A DNA stretch of 64,000 nucleotides. Source: Manduca sexta. Its lineage: Eukaryota; Arthropoda; Insecta; Lepidoptera; Sphingidae. Of the stretch, positions 37,589 through 53,769 are shown piece by piece. Both the position numbers and the translations under genes were made by a program. The stretch covers positions 6,870,913-6,934,912 of the forward strand of contig NC_051131.1 of assembly GCF_014839805.1 (NCBI RefSeq), given 5' to 3'. The notes beneath the pieces are model-generated. The model was not told the DNA's origin and did no database searches. It saw nothing but the letters and a program-made list of their open reading frames with translations. Position 1 is the first letter of the stretch; each line of letters begins with the position of its first letter.

Positions 37589-38106
37589 TCTATACTATTA
37601 TATACAAAGCTGAAAAGTTTGTTTGTATTATTGAAGGCGCTAATGTCAGGAAGTACTGGTTCGAATTGAAAAATCTTTTGCTGGATAGCCCCTTCATCGA
37701 GAAAGAGTGATGTCATATAGGCTATATAATACCATGCCGCGCCATGACCAATAGGAGCGGAGCATCAGTAGTAAATGGTGCAAAAACGGGGAAAATTGAT
37801 TCTTTTTGAGAACTTTCGATGCGTGCGTTGCGTAAACGGTTAAAGTTACGCACCAAACATGTATGACGGATCTGTTCGTCTTAAAAAGTTTAAAAAAATA
37901 TGTATTATAAACAAAAGTCCCCCGTCGTATCTGTCTGCCTGTATGAACGCGATAAAATTATAAAACAACCCAAAGGATATTGATGAAATTCTGTATGGAT
38001 AACCCCGGCGAGGACACATACTACTTTCTATCTCGGAAAAATATATAGCAGGACTTCCATCCCGAGAAACTCTCTTATGTAAGCGGAGTCGCGAACAAAA
38101 GTTAGT
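37589..38106 (+). mobile_element. Non-autonomous Helitron-like element
   Basis: The start TCTATACTATTATATACAAAGC and 'AAAGTTTGTTTGTATTATTG' match the family's 5' end. The interior has 'CCAATAGGAGCGGAGCA' and 'CGTATCTGTCTGCCTGTATG'. The end reads 'GGAGTCGCGAACAAAAGTTAGT', a decayed form of the GC hairpin plus CTAGT. It has no open frame. Confidence 0.65.
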
Positions 38107-39224
38107 GATAAATAAAACGTGATAATCACTTATCGACTACTGCGTACGCAGATCACGTGTCATTACATCGCACGGTAGAAAGGACTCTAAATACTGATAT
38201 AAAAAACAACTGTGTAGTAGATAAAATTGCAGTATGAGGTAACTCCAAAATTTAACATACATATTTGTAATAAGTAAGTATTTTATTGTTATATATTTAA
38301 AGGTAAATGTGCCAATTTTTCTCTTCCTTAATCTATACTCTAACCTTAAAACTCGACTACACCTATTCAAAAATAAAAAAAATACTTATGACTTGGCATC
38401 ATGGTCTTTGGCCTTAGGCGGTTTCCTGTGGAACGAATTAAAAAAATCAAAATAAAAAAATATATCAACATCAATTAAAATTGTGCATCCCTATTATACA
38501 TCTTCGAAATAATAAAATTATACACATGTCACAATATGATATATTTTATGCAAAAGGCATCACAACATACTATTGTTATATATTACAATTTAAAAATGTA
38601 CGCGTAGGTATCTAACAAAAATTTGCAAATTTAACTTAATACAGGTTGTATTTTTAAAAATGAGGAGCAAAGAGCTTTAGTTGCCCCGACTGCCTCGTTT
38701 CGAAAGTCCCTATTTATTGTTTGTTTTTTCTTAGCGTAGCACCAATACATACTTAGCAAGGTAGCAATTTTACCTAATTTGAATACAAAACTTATACGTA
38801 TCGTATTATTTATATTTACTGTTGTATTTGTTTACCGCAACAGATTCTGGGTCATCCTAAGGTTAACCCTAACTATAAAATTTCATGTTCAGCGTTTAAA
38901 ATAGGGACTTAATTATATATATTTTTTTCATTTTTGTAAATCTGTAATCACTCTATGCTGTAATCTAACAATATCTTTTTTTTATAATTTTGACTCAGGA
39001 ATATTCGAAAAGTGCCCGATAAATTGATATTTTACGGTTGTTTTCCGGTAAGTTGCATCAAATAGTAATTGATATTTATTACGGCAAAAGTAAAGTAAAA
39101 ATCATTTCGTACATTTTTTGGTTTTATTTTATGATGAATTGAATTTTTTTTTATAAAGATTAATCGATTGCTAGGGGTGATCGATATATGTGGCAACAAT
39201 ATTCACTCGCATCACCATCTCTAA

Positions 39225-39244
39225 TCCTCCATCTTTTTGTCACG
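39225..39244 (+). promoter_or_regulatory. RpL23A: Candidate 5'-TOP start region of RpL23A
   Basis: The pyrimidine-rich 'AATCCTCCATCTTTTTGTCA' directly before the ATG resembles the TOP transcription start of ribosomal protein genes. A DRE-like 'GATCGATA' lies about 60 bases upstream (near 39179). No transcript data support this, so the start site is inferred. Confidence 0.4.
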
Positions 39245-44044
<4,800 letters not shown>

Positions 44045-44067
44045 ACATTCTACTTTATATTTGTAAG

Positions 44068-44073
44068 AATAAA
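44068..44073 (+). promoter_or_regulatory. RpL23A: RpL23A polyadenylation signal
   Basis: AATAAA lies 24 bases after the stop codon and implies a very short 3' UTR, as is usual for ribosomal protein mRNAs. Confidence 0.8.
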
Positions 44074-44229
44074 AATCTACAAAACTAAACTTTACTTTTT
44101 TATATTAACCTACCTCAATATCTCTTGTAATACCCACATCCGATCCGGCCTCTAGGCCGATTAGTTTACCTAGTACGGTAGGGAAACCTTGAACGAATCG
44201 TCCCTATCGTTTCAAAGTAATAGAGCTCA

Positions 44230-44890
44230 TTTTCACAATCTGCTACCTCCGATACATTTGGTTTTCGTAAAGGCACAGTTGCGTGCATCAGATACTCTGC
44301 ATCGCCGAGCATGTCTATAATAAGTTAAGGTACCTACACAACATCTTTAACAGTGCTCTTTTTTTTTCGATGTTGAAAAAGCATTCGACATCGCGGCACA
44401 ACTGCTTGCTTTTCAAGCTATACACACTAAATGTGCTCACACCGTTCGTTCACAACATACGAGACTTGTCGAATCGCGGAAAAAATATTGCATGGAAGGA
44501 GCTTCGTCCCTGTTCGTCCCAGACCCGTAAACGGGGCACGCACGCGATCCGCAGTCGCGTTATGTCAATTGCAATGACTCATAAATAAAAATAGTAAAAT
44601 GTTCACCCGCAACAAGATTAGGATCATAATGACAGGTACGCTTCGCCCGCTTTAGGCCATATACCGCCTGCTCGACTTCAGCGTCTGCAGATTTTGCAAA
44701 ATAAATTTCTAAGACGCGCTTTTAGTGCTCTGTGTTACGTTCGCAACCACAACCACCACGTGGACACCATCCACCATATGCCGACCATCAGATACTTTAT
44801 GCAAATGACCAGCAGACGCTCTTTCGACCGAGCGGTAAATCATTCAAATACATTCGTTAGGCAAAATTCGATGTACACTCCCAAAGAGAA
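44230..44890 (+). pseudogene. Jockey-like LINE remnant (RT and C-terminus)
   Basis: Around 44310-44470 the sequence reads 'RYLHNIFNSALFF', then in a shifted frame 'FDVEKAFDI' (RT box with catalytic Asp) and 'HNCLLFKLYTLNV.TPFVH'. At 44680-44885 it reads 'LQNKFLRRAFSALCYVRN', 'MPTIRYFMQMTSRRSFDRAV' and 'NHSN'. These match the Jockey-type order 'LDIEKAFD.VWH', then the tail 'LQ...LR.....WYVRN...D', 'PT.........A...F..A..H.N'. The middle of the RT is missing and frames shift. Confidence 0.72.
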
Positions 44891-44899
44891 TTATAATAT

Positions 44900-46660
44900 A
44901 TATGGAAATAGAGAGCCTACTCGTTGGGTTTTTGTGCCAATCGACATTACGGCTGCTTCATACTTGTGAGGTAGAGGGCGTTCACGATTTTCGTTGCGTT
45001 TCACGATTCAGGTTTATTGTGTTTTATTATTTTGCAAACGGTTTTAAAAGTGCAGAAGACGGCAATCCAAGTATTAAAATACTTAGAAGCAGATCTGTAT
45101 TTGCTATGCCGTCGTAGTATAATATTTCTGACATCTTATTTACAGCGTACTTCTATCATTATCAATACATAATAATTCGATAGTAATAAGATCTAAGAAT
45201 AAGATCGTTAATCAGACAAACATCATATTGAAAATATTATTTTTATTTTATTTTTGCTATAACATTTTGTGTACAAAATGCTTATAGTAAGTACTAATGA
45301 TATTCACATTCAATATTAGATTTACAAAGTATTACACCTCTATTAAGCTATGTAAGCGCTGATAATTTGATCTTAGTTATTAATTATATTCAATGGAAAA
45401 GTAAACGATACTACTTTAAAATAAACTGTAATACACTGTAAAATTCCGAAATACTAAATAATAAAATATACTTAAAATTATTTTATGTCTAAAAATACAT
45501 ACTGTGACGAATGATAATTAACATTGATATTTATAATATGCTAAAACATTCTCAATTGTCAAACTATATTTTTATAACAATTGATTTAACTTTATAAAAA
45601 TATATGAATTCTTTTGTATTTCGATAATCATTTTAATGTATCATCAAATAAATATCAAGTATCAATGTTCAAATAAAAGAGAATTTATTATTTTTTATAA
45701 AAATTGCCTAATAATATACGATTCAATATAGAAATACATAAAAATTTACAAATCTAGAACAGCAATTAACTCTGAAACATACTAGCTAGCCATATTATTT
45801 ATCTTTGTCTTCATCAAAAAGGAAATTCGGATTCTAGCATTATCTTTCTACACAAACAAGTGAAACTAATATTAACAAGAACAAACTTATTCTAAGCCAA
45901 ACAAAATTATTTCACAAATAAGTCACGCTACTTTTAAAAATTAAAAATGTTCACTGGAAAAGAAATTAACATCAAGTTTACAATGATCATTATACTTATC
46001 CATAGAAAAAGGAACTATAAAGATTAGCATTCATTAAAATATACTTTCTTCGTCATGCGAAGGTTGTTTTACTTATGATAATAATATAAAAAATATTTTA
46101 TGTAGATATCAAACAGATTAATTTAACAATTTATAATTATTTAATCTTTCTTGTTAATTTATTAATTTAACAAGAAAGATTAAATAATTATAATAAGAAC
46201 TGATTTAAAACAGGTCTATGAAACCGGGTAGTAATTAACAGCGAAATGCGAATGCGATACAAATTGCCAATACATATTAGATATATACCATAACAGTGGG
46301 TATATGATCTAAATAGAGTATGTACTAAAAAAAGGAGAGATTCGAACAATTTACGCGATAAAAGCAAAATAATTTCGCACTTGTGTACATGATATTATCT
46401 TTAAATTGCCATCACTTAACTATTAATTATGGGTTACGTGGTGGTTAAATTACAACATACAATAAACACAAAATGAGCATTATGATCAAATAACGAAATC
46501 ATAAATAAGTCGTATACAAAATGATAATTATTACATAAAATATAAAGGAAGTAATGCGAATTGCTGCAGAAATGTAGGTACCGGTTGTAACATTAACAAA
46601 ACATCAACTAAAGCAAGCAGGTCGACGCAGGAACGATTGAATATTTTCTGAACGATGCAA
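44900..46660. other. Long AT-rich intergenic stretch
   Basis: It is very AT-rich with no open frame of note. The only structure seen is the perfect hairpin at 46131-46193. Confidence 0.6.
46131..46193. repeat. Perfect 27-bp inverted repeat with 9-base loop
   Basis: Arms 46131-46157 and 46167-46193 are exact reverse complements (left arm begins TTATAATTATTTAATC and ends TTGTTAA). The loop is TTTATTAAT. The core 'CTTTCTTG/CAAGAAAG' is not a simple AT run, so chance is unlikely. Confidence 0.88.
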
Positions 46661-46676
46661 TATTATTAGGCGACAC

Positions 46677-46682
<6 letters not shown>

Positions 46683-46727
<45 letters not shown>
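46683..46727. repeat. (TA)n microsatellite
   Basis: About 45 bases of uninterrupted TA dinucleotides. Expected to vary in length. Confidence 0.95.
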
Positions 46728-46729
<2 letters not shown>

Positions 46730-46920
46730 TAATCCTCTATCAACCTGGTATAGCTGGTCCTTCGTTAATTTGACACCTGTATAACTAAAAGCAGATAAGT
46801 ATGTATTCCTTCATCGAGCCAATTTGTAATTATATGTACAGTCATGATGCTATAGTGAAAAGTGCGCCGTTTTATGTGCAATTTTGTTAGTCTATGACGC
46901 GTCTATTTGTAAAACGTCTT

Positions 46921-47233
46921 TGCCGGTGCCACACACAGACAAATATTAGAACACTTGTTTGAACTCATGTTTGGCACGGGTATTTGCGTATTTGTATTCT
47001 ATTACAGACACTGACCAAATTAAATTTTTTTATGGCTTTTACTTTTAGGTTTCCATATATAATCAGTTCTCATTCAAGCAACTCGATAACTTTGAACGCT
47101 AGATGTGTGGTCGTAAAACCGATACCGAATGACAAGATAATACGTAAACATTTAAACAAACTTTGCACAAATACGAAAATTCCCGTGCCACACATGAGTT
47201 CAAATATTTTTGTTATCTGTGGCGCCGGCATAA
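46921..47233. mobile_element. MITE with GGCGCC-type ends, copy 2
   Basis: It starts TGCCGGTGCCACACA and ends TGTGGCGCCGGCATAA. The inner 'AGAACACTTGTTTGAACTCA' and its inverse 'TGAGTTCAAATATTT' match copy 1 (35259-35563). The ends have diverged (GGTGCC versus GGCGCC), so it is older or decayed. Confidence 0.8.
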
Positions 47234-47811
47234 TATTATCTTTTGACATTGATAAATGACGATGTCTTAGTTTTTTTAATAAAAAGAAAGGTGGACCAAG
47301 GAACAACTTTATTCAACTGTATGTGTGACGTCATCAAGAATTTCTCGGTTTTTTATTTTTTTGTTGTCTTTGAAATTAAGTATTCAAAAAATATGAAAAA
47401 TACATAATCGTACTCCAGAGTAGAAAAATTAAGAAATGGTATTTTTGTTTAAGGCACGTTAACATTTTGAAATGTTAATTTTACGCTGAAGCTGTTGTCC
47501 ATGAAGGATACATCAGTAAAAAGAATCACACTTGGACTTGATAATTTATCTATTTTAAGAAACATTGTAGGGTTAAACTCAAATCAAAGTCGTTTGCCCT
47601 TATGGTAATTTTAAAGAATCTTTTAGTAAGGGACCGTAAACACTGTAGTCACAAGAAATCAATCTTATGAGACTGCTAATCATTTTTGTAGATACATATT
47701 CTATTTTTAAGATGGGACAGCAAGGGCAGCACCTTTTACCATTTAAATATGAACGTGAAATATAAAAAAATATCTGTATAAATAATAATAAACAATACGT
47801 GAACAAAAAAA

Positions 47812-47995
47812 AGCGGCGTTGGCCTAGTTGATTGTGGAACGGACTGCCAAGACGAATGTCCGCAGGTTCAAATCCAAAGGCACACACCTCTGACTTCTCT
47901 AAAAAATTATGTGTATATTCTTTGTGAATTATCGCTTGCTTCAACGGTGAAGGAAAACATCGTGAGGAAACCTACAAACCTGGGAAATTCTCTAG
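47812..47995 (+). repeat. tRNA-derived SINE with typical moth tail
   Basis: A box A-like 'TGGCCTAGTTGATTG' (from 47820) and box B 'GGTTCAAATCC' (47865-47875) are spaced as in a tRNA promoter. The tail 'GGAAAACATCGTGAGGAAAC' is the familiar moth SINE end. The reverse strand carries a spurious 114-codon frame. Confidence 0.8.
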
Positions 47996-48036
47996 AGGAA
48001 TTTTCAAGGTTGTGTATCACTACTACTACGTTGTGA

Positions 48037-48181
48037 CTATAGGTTATATATCATCACGCTATGATCAAAAGGAGCGGAGCAGTAATGAAAACTGTAGCAA
48101 AAAGGGGGGAACTTTATAACTTTTGAGAGATTTAAACGAAAAACTATATCACGCGGGCGGAGCCGCGGGCAAAAGCTAGTT
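48037..48181 (+). repeat. Helitron 3' end fragment
   Basis: 'ATATATCATCACGCTATGAT', 'AAAGGAGCGGAGCAGTAATG' and the terminal 'GGGCGGAGCCGCGGGC', 'AAAAGCTAGT' (hairpin then CTAGT) are the 3' portion of the Helitron family seen at 3243 and 37589. Confidence 0.75.
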
Positions 48182-48284
48182 TACAATAAATAAAAATCGC
48201 TACACCCGTTCAATGAATTAAATTAATTGTTAAGTAAAAGTGTGAAATCTACTAACTGACGACATTCTGCTGGAATTCTGCTCT

Positions 48285-49026
48285 TGCCGTTAAATGTTCA
48301 GCCGCAACAGCTCATAAACGGGGTTGTTATTTGTCCTTTAACGCGTATTATGTCATGTTACCAGTATTTTCCTTTCCGTAAATATACAGCTTTAGTTACA
48401 TCTTTCTTTAACCAACTCTGTTATGGGACCGACATTAACGGGTGCCTGGTCGCATGTTGTGTTGATTACGTTAAGCCCAGCATCAATGGCATCTTCCAAG
48501 ACAGTTCGTATTAATATTTTTAGCTCTATCTTATTAAGTCCATTTGTGAAATAATATGCTATTGGCTGATTAAAAATTTTTTTTTATGCCTTTTATTATA
48601 AAAACCAAAGCGTAGTTAGAAAAAGAGCATTTTTAATGTGAAGCAAACTCTTGTATCTTTGTATGGATCATATGACACAGACAAAAAGACCAAAGCAAAA
48701 ACAATCTTTTTCCTTTATTTCCAACAGTGGAAAATTATAGGATTTATTCCTGCGATTATATTAATTTGGCTTTTTACAGTTCTTGATGATGGTAGAGTAA
48801 AATACTTGCATAAAAGTTTGTAATATTTAGGACGTTTTTTTGAATAAAGACAATGACAATTTTTTTTCCTCTGGTGAAAATCGTCTTCCCTTCGCTTTCG
48901 TAAATGTTTTATATTTTTTTGGAATAAACCAATTAGAGTATTGTATACCGCGTGTCTTCGGGACCTACTTGTAAGGCAGTAGATATGGTCCGAAAATACT
49001 TTAGTAATATCTGAAAAATAAAACAT
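48285..49026 (-). pseudogene. P-element-like (THAP9-type) transposase remnant
   Basis: The minus strand first gives 'KYYKLLCKYFTLPSSRTVKS' and 'INIIAGINPIIFHC' (about 48815-48715). Downstream it gives 'ILIRTVLEDAIDAGLNVINT', 'TCDQAPVNVGPITELVKERC' (about 48515-48395). P-element and THAP9 transposases have these blocks in this order: 'LR..F.LPS..TL..W......G.N..IF', then '....AI..L...G..V...T.D.G.NN...'. The stretch between them and the catalytic C-terminal part are missing or scrambled, and stops interrupt, so it is inactive. It is a domestic transposon relic, not a host gene. Confidence 0.7.
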
Positions 49027-49029
49027 TAA

Positions 49030-51125
49030 TGAATATTACTGTTCGAGCAAGGAAAAGTAACTTGTTGAGTAGGACATATAAGAAGCGGTACATTTGTCCC
49101 GTACATAACGTCAAAAAGGAAGAGTGGCTCAAAATTATATATTGTACTACTTTAAACTTTATGTCGCGGCAGTCGCGTTACTCATTCTCCGTGGTTAACT
49201 ATAGGACGAGGACAGAGAGGTAGACAATTACAATAGGACGTTATTTTACAATGAACATTATGGTACTGCGTTTCGAGTCGCGAGTCAGAGGAAAGTATTT
49301 TGAGTGTTATCATTACAAAATACTGTAAGGCGCACATTAAAGCGCCTCGCCTCAGTACGCCTCGCCTAATTTGAAGTAGGACATTGTACCGGCTCAATGT
49401 TAAAATGAGGCTACTCTTACAAACTCGTTTTCATGTCATGTCCTACCCAATTCTAATTAGTAACTATACGTTATCAAATATAGGATGATAATTTTGACAG
49501 CTCCTTCACATGAAGTTTCGTATTTTTTTTCGGTAAAATTTACTACAGGTAATATCATATTTTATTTTGAAGTGCCACTCATTATCATAATGAACAATCA
49601 CGGACTATCGCAAATCCCCATTGAAATAAAATAAATCGATAATATAAAAATTTGCATTTAGATTTAATTATATTATTTTTTGCAAATATTCGAGTTGTTT
49701 GTAATTTATCACATTTATTGGTAAAAAAATCTATAATTAATATATCTAATGTTTTCACGATTTAAATAGTTAACACAATGATAACTGCAAGTGGTGTAGG
49801 GTTTAAAAAAAACATAAATGGAAATGGCTTACCAATAATAAATAGATAATTCAATAAAAAAAATATTTATATCATCTGAACATACCAAATAATTATGCAA
49901 CTATCGATATCAAGTTTTATAAAAATGGTAATCGATAATCGAATACGTTCAAAAACGATTATACCTTAGCCTCATCATTAGTGTGATTTGTCAAAATTAA
50001 CATCCTAAATTTTAAAAAGGTTTAGTAAACATTTTCACAACTTTAAGTAAGATATGTATATAGCATTACCGGTGAGATATGTGCTTCTTTCGGCCATTAA
50101 ATCCATGTTTTCATGAAATGAATATCCGGTGTATAATGTTCTGTAACATAATTCGATATGAGAGACATGAACGGACAGAAAAGTGAAAGCCGAGATCTTT
50201 AGAGAAGATTTTCTCGTAGTGTCACGCACGTTAAAAGCCCTTCCCGCTAGAAAAATGCCTAAATAACAGTATCGATGCATAGCACTGTCTATTTTATATT
50301 CAGATTCACAATTAAAATACTATCCAGGGGATAAAAAGCACCCAGCCTATCTTATATTATTGCAACTTTGTCCGTGTGCCAAATTCGCTTAGCACACATA
50401 TATTATACACACATTATAAAAAAATTAAATAAAATTATATTAGTAAGCACTCAGGCTGCTGTTGTGCTGTCGCCTGTACTTTTTTAATACGGTGGCATGT
50501 AACCACGGCAATATCCCTTTTTTTAGTTACTTTTTCCAATTAACAAAGCTAATAGAAATGTTTCCTCATCTGAATTCACTCTATTACTAACTGTCCAAAA
50601 TGCGTAGCCAACTGTGAGCCCGCTGCGTGAACGCTACGCACCCACGGCTTGTTCGTTGCACGCCCGCCGCGAATTTACAGCGAATTCATTATGCATTTGA
50701 TATATCAGTGTGATATATCGTATGCCGTCAGTGTGATATATTTAAGGGTACAGTCAGCAACAGAAGTCGTTGAACATAATTTGTTTCCAATATTTCCTAA
50801 TCATTATCATTTACCATAAGTTGCTGATTAATTTAAAAACAAAACAACTTGTCATAATTGAACTACAAAAGTAGCTGAACGCTGTCAAACCATTAACTGC
50901 TAAACATTACTAGCGACAATTTTTATGATCTGTAATAAATACAAATGTGGCTGAAATTAGCAGATTCTTTGTTTTATATGCAAGCTTTTTTTTCTATTCG
51001 TTAAATTGAACCCATCAAGCTTCAAGACACCAATATCGCGAAGCGCAGCGCACCGCGGTTTTACTATCAAAACATTGTCGAATAAATACAACAGTCCAGG
51101 ATGTTAATTAAATTGTTATTTTATA
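49030..51125. other. Intergenic DNA, nothing recognised
   Basis: AT-rich with scattered short open frames (for example 50035-50280, minus). None has recognisable motifs or splice signals. Near 50600-50700 there is a short GC-richer patch with 'GATATATCAGTGTGATATATC' wording repeated. Confidence 0.5.
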
Positions 51126-51129
51126 ACAT

Positions 51130-51335
51130 ACTAGCTTTGGCTCGCTACTCTGCCCGCGTGAAAAAGTTTTTCAAAGATAAAAGTCGTGCTTTATATTTAC
51201 CCTGGATAGAAAGTAGCGTGTAGGGCTTAAGAGTAATGTAGCTTAGTGAAATATTTTCAAAATCAGTTAAGTAGTTCCTGAGTTTAGCGCATTCAAAGAA
51301 ACAAACCCTTTAGGTTTATATAATAGTATATATTG
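51130..51335 (-). mobile_element. Short Helitron-like element, reversed
   Basis: It begins 'ACTAGCTTTGGCTCGC' (reverse of the CTAGT end) and finishes 'GGTTTATATAATAGTATATA' (reverse of the TCTATACT...TATAAA 5' end). At about 205 bases it is a heavily deleted copy. Confidence 0.65.
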
Positions 51336-51567
51336 AAGTTAATAACCAGAATTATACATTTTTAAGTATGAACAAAACATCATAATATATTAGAAAGTAA
51401 TATTATAACATTAATAGGAATAGGTTAATTACATTTTAAACATCCTATTTTATAGAGCACTGGCCGGTTTAAAAACAAATGTGTAAATTCAAAATTATTC
51501 TGACAGGAGATTCTCCTCGAAGGTTTCAACGTAAACGTCAGTTTATTTTTCATATTTTTTAATGGTG

Positions 51568-52087
51568 TACGAGCTTTTGCCCGCGGCTCCACCCGCGATA
51601 TAAAGTTTTTCGGGCTAAAGTTTTCCCTCATAAAAGTCACGCTATATATTTTCCCGTAAGCCTATGTTCTTCCCAGGGTCTCAAACTGTCCCCGTACCAA
51701 ATTTCATCTTAATACGTTGGGTAGGTTTTGAGTTTAACACGTTCAGGCAGACAGATGCAGCGGGGGACTTTGTTTTATTATATATTTATGTAGAACTTTT
51801 TAAGAGGAACAATCCCGTCATACATCATTGTTGCATAACTTTAACCGTTTAAGCAGCGCACGCAACAGAAGCTCTCAAAACTAATAAATTTTGCCCGTTT
51901 TTGCAACATGTTTCATTACTGCTCCGCTCCTATTGGTCATAGCGTAATGATATATAGCCTATAGCACTCCACGAACAAAGGGTTATCCAACACAAAAATA
52001 TTTTTTCAGTCTGAACCGGTAGTTCCTGAGATTAGCGCGGTCAAACAAACAAACAAACTTTTCAGCTTTATATAATAGTATAGAAGT
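51568..52087 (-). mobile_element. Helitron-like element, reversed
   Basis: 'ACGAGCTTTTGCCCGCGG' at the left is the reversed hairpin/CTAGT end (decayed). The interior has 'TTACTGCTCCGCTCCTATTG' and 'GGTAGTTCCTGAGATTAGCG'. The right end 'CAGCTTTATATAATAGTATA' is the reversed 5' start. The unit of the 3243-4112 array occurs here once. Confidence 0.72.
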
Positions 52088-52293
52088 ATAGATTCAATAA
52101 TGAGATTCCTCAACTAATGCATTGTCAAGCTATAAAATGTTTAGCGACTTTTGTAACATTGAAATGATAACCTTAATCTGTACTCGTCTTTGGTAAGTGA
52201 TTTGTGGTCCGTTTCAATGTTCAGGTGTTTTGTAAATTAGTATTTGTTCATCGACTTTTGTTGCTGATCGTACAACATCTAGTCTAAGCACTT

Positions 52294-52906
52294 TTAAGGT
52301 GGTAGCTCAAGGTCCATTTTCATACATTTTGTTTCGGCTTTAAGGTGGTAGCTCAAGGTCCATTTTCATACATTTTGTTTCGGCTTTAATCTGGGTAACT
52401 AAACAAGTATTGGCAAGTAAAGAATTTAAATTCACGTCTAGTTAGTGATTAGTTCTCGCAGTTGAAGAAAAATGTAAAAATAATTAATTATCATTTATAT
52501 TTCTTCCTTTAAAATTTCGTCATATTAAATTTTAAAGGCCGAAATATCCATGATTATTAATTACTTAATCACTTACGTTTTTCTTTCAACTGCGAGAACT
52601 AAACAAGTATTGGCAAGTAAAGAATTTAAATTCACGTCTAGTTAGTGATTAGTTCTCGCAGTTGAAAGAAAAATTTAAAAATAATTAATAATCATGGATA
52701 TTTCGGCCTTTAAAATTTCGTCATATTAAATTTTAAACGCCGAAATATCCATGATTATTAATTATTTTTACGTTTTTCTTTCAACTGCGAGAACTAATCA
52801 CTAACTAGACGTGAATTTAAATTCTTTACTTGCCAATACTTGTTTAGTTACCCAGATTAAAGCCGAAACAAAATGTATGAAAATGGACCTTGAGCTACCA
52901 CCTTAA
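52294..52906. mobile_element. Long foldback MITE flanked by TTAA
   Basis: TTAA at 52294-52297 and 52903-52906 bound GGTGGTAGCTCAAGGTCC on the left and its exact inverse on the right. Each half contains 'AACTAAACAAGTATTGGCAA', 'TCACGTCTAGTTAGTGATTA' and 'GTTCTCGCAGTTGAA', and the halves face each other several times, so nearly the whole unit can fold. The outer left arm (about 45 bases) is tandemly doubled at 52294-52388. Flanking TTAA would fit a piggyBac-type target, but TA (Tc1/mariner type) cannot be excluded because the end bases are ambiguous. Confidence 0.85.
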
Positions 52907-53052
52907 GGAGATATATAATATATAAGTATCTGAATCAGTTCAACCTGTAAATCTTGGCGCAACATGTGGAAAACATCTTACCTAGATTCAAAGTGGGAAA
53001 TGTAGTTCTACATAAAGCACCAATATATAATTTATAACAGCTCTCAAAGTGC

Positions 53053-53763
53053 TTATGTATATGTGTACCGCAAGTTTTTTTTATGTATATTCTTGTCCTC
53101 TGTTAAGAGTTTTGTCGAGAACTTTAATTCAAACTTGAAACCTTTTGTCCTGCCAGGATTTCCACCTATAACTAGTTGCTTTAGGGACATAATGTAATGG
53201 TCCTGAAAAATAATACAATAATTTATTAAAATATAATAAATAATAAATGATGCCATGTATTTATAACACAATACAAATGCAAGGAATTAGTCCATTAGAG
53301 ATACAGCTCTGAAATTTGTTTATTCAATAGTCAAACCAAAATAAGTATATTAAACCAAGATGACGTAATAACGACAATCTTGTCTACCAACAGATTTTTC
53401 ATAGTTTAAAATCAAAAATGAATATCGCATAATTTTAAGGTATGCAGATTCCCACACGTATTTTAAAAAAGACTATTTAAATGAGCAGATTTCGCCATCG
53501 CGGTGACTGAGTAAATATTATGTACGATTTTAATGAGTACTATCGATATTATTTTTATAAAAAATATAAATGTCATTTACCATCAATCGCACAACCAAGA
53601 TAACATGAGACATTTTGTCCAAATATTTTATCAGTTCCTTATCGCGTGCAAAACAAATAACAAAGCCCGGGGGTGAATTAGTAAGAAGGCAGGGGTGGTC
53701 CGTTTGAATAAGCAAAGTTCTTTCATTATTGAGGAAATCGTAATCGAACTTATCGCACACAAA
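53053..53763 (-). CDS. Unidentified protein, last two coding exons
   Basis: Two exons on the minus strand join in phase 0. Exon 53581-53763 (acceptor CCATTGCAG, donor GTAAAT) encodes 61 codons from 'FVCDKFDYDFLNNERTLLI' to 'SHVILVVRLM'. Exon 53053-53202 (acceptor TTTTCAG) encodes 'DHYIMSLKQLVIGGNPGRT', 'KGFKFELKFSTKLLTED' and a stop. The intron is 378 bases. Balanced composition, matching frames and good splice sites favour a real gene. I do not recognise the family and could not find upstream exons with confidence. The two exons cannot be joined in frame to the suspected PLK4 donor near 57120, which ends in a different phase. Confidence 0.5.
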
Positions 53764-53769
53764 CTGCAA

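Noticed and set aside
45140..46600. Long AT-rich stretch as a possible long non-coding RNA or 3' UTR
   Set aside because: There is no splice signals, open frame or polyadenylation context linking it to a neighbouring gene.
46683..46727. (TA)n run as a possible replication origin or matrix attachment site
   Set aside because: A simple microsatellite explains it, and nothing else supports a function.
47820..47890. tRNA gene suggested by good A and B boxes
   Set aside because: The sequence does not fold into a full cloverleaf with an anticodon arm, and it continues into a standard SINE tail.
53053..53763. Assigning the two unknown exons to the missing PLK4 C-terminus
   Set aside because: The suspected PLK4 donor ends in phase 1 while the exon at 53763 starts in phase 0, and the residues do not resemble a polo box.
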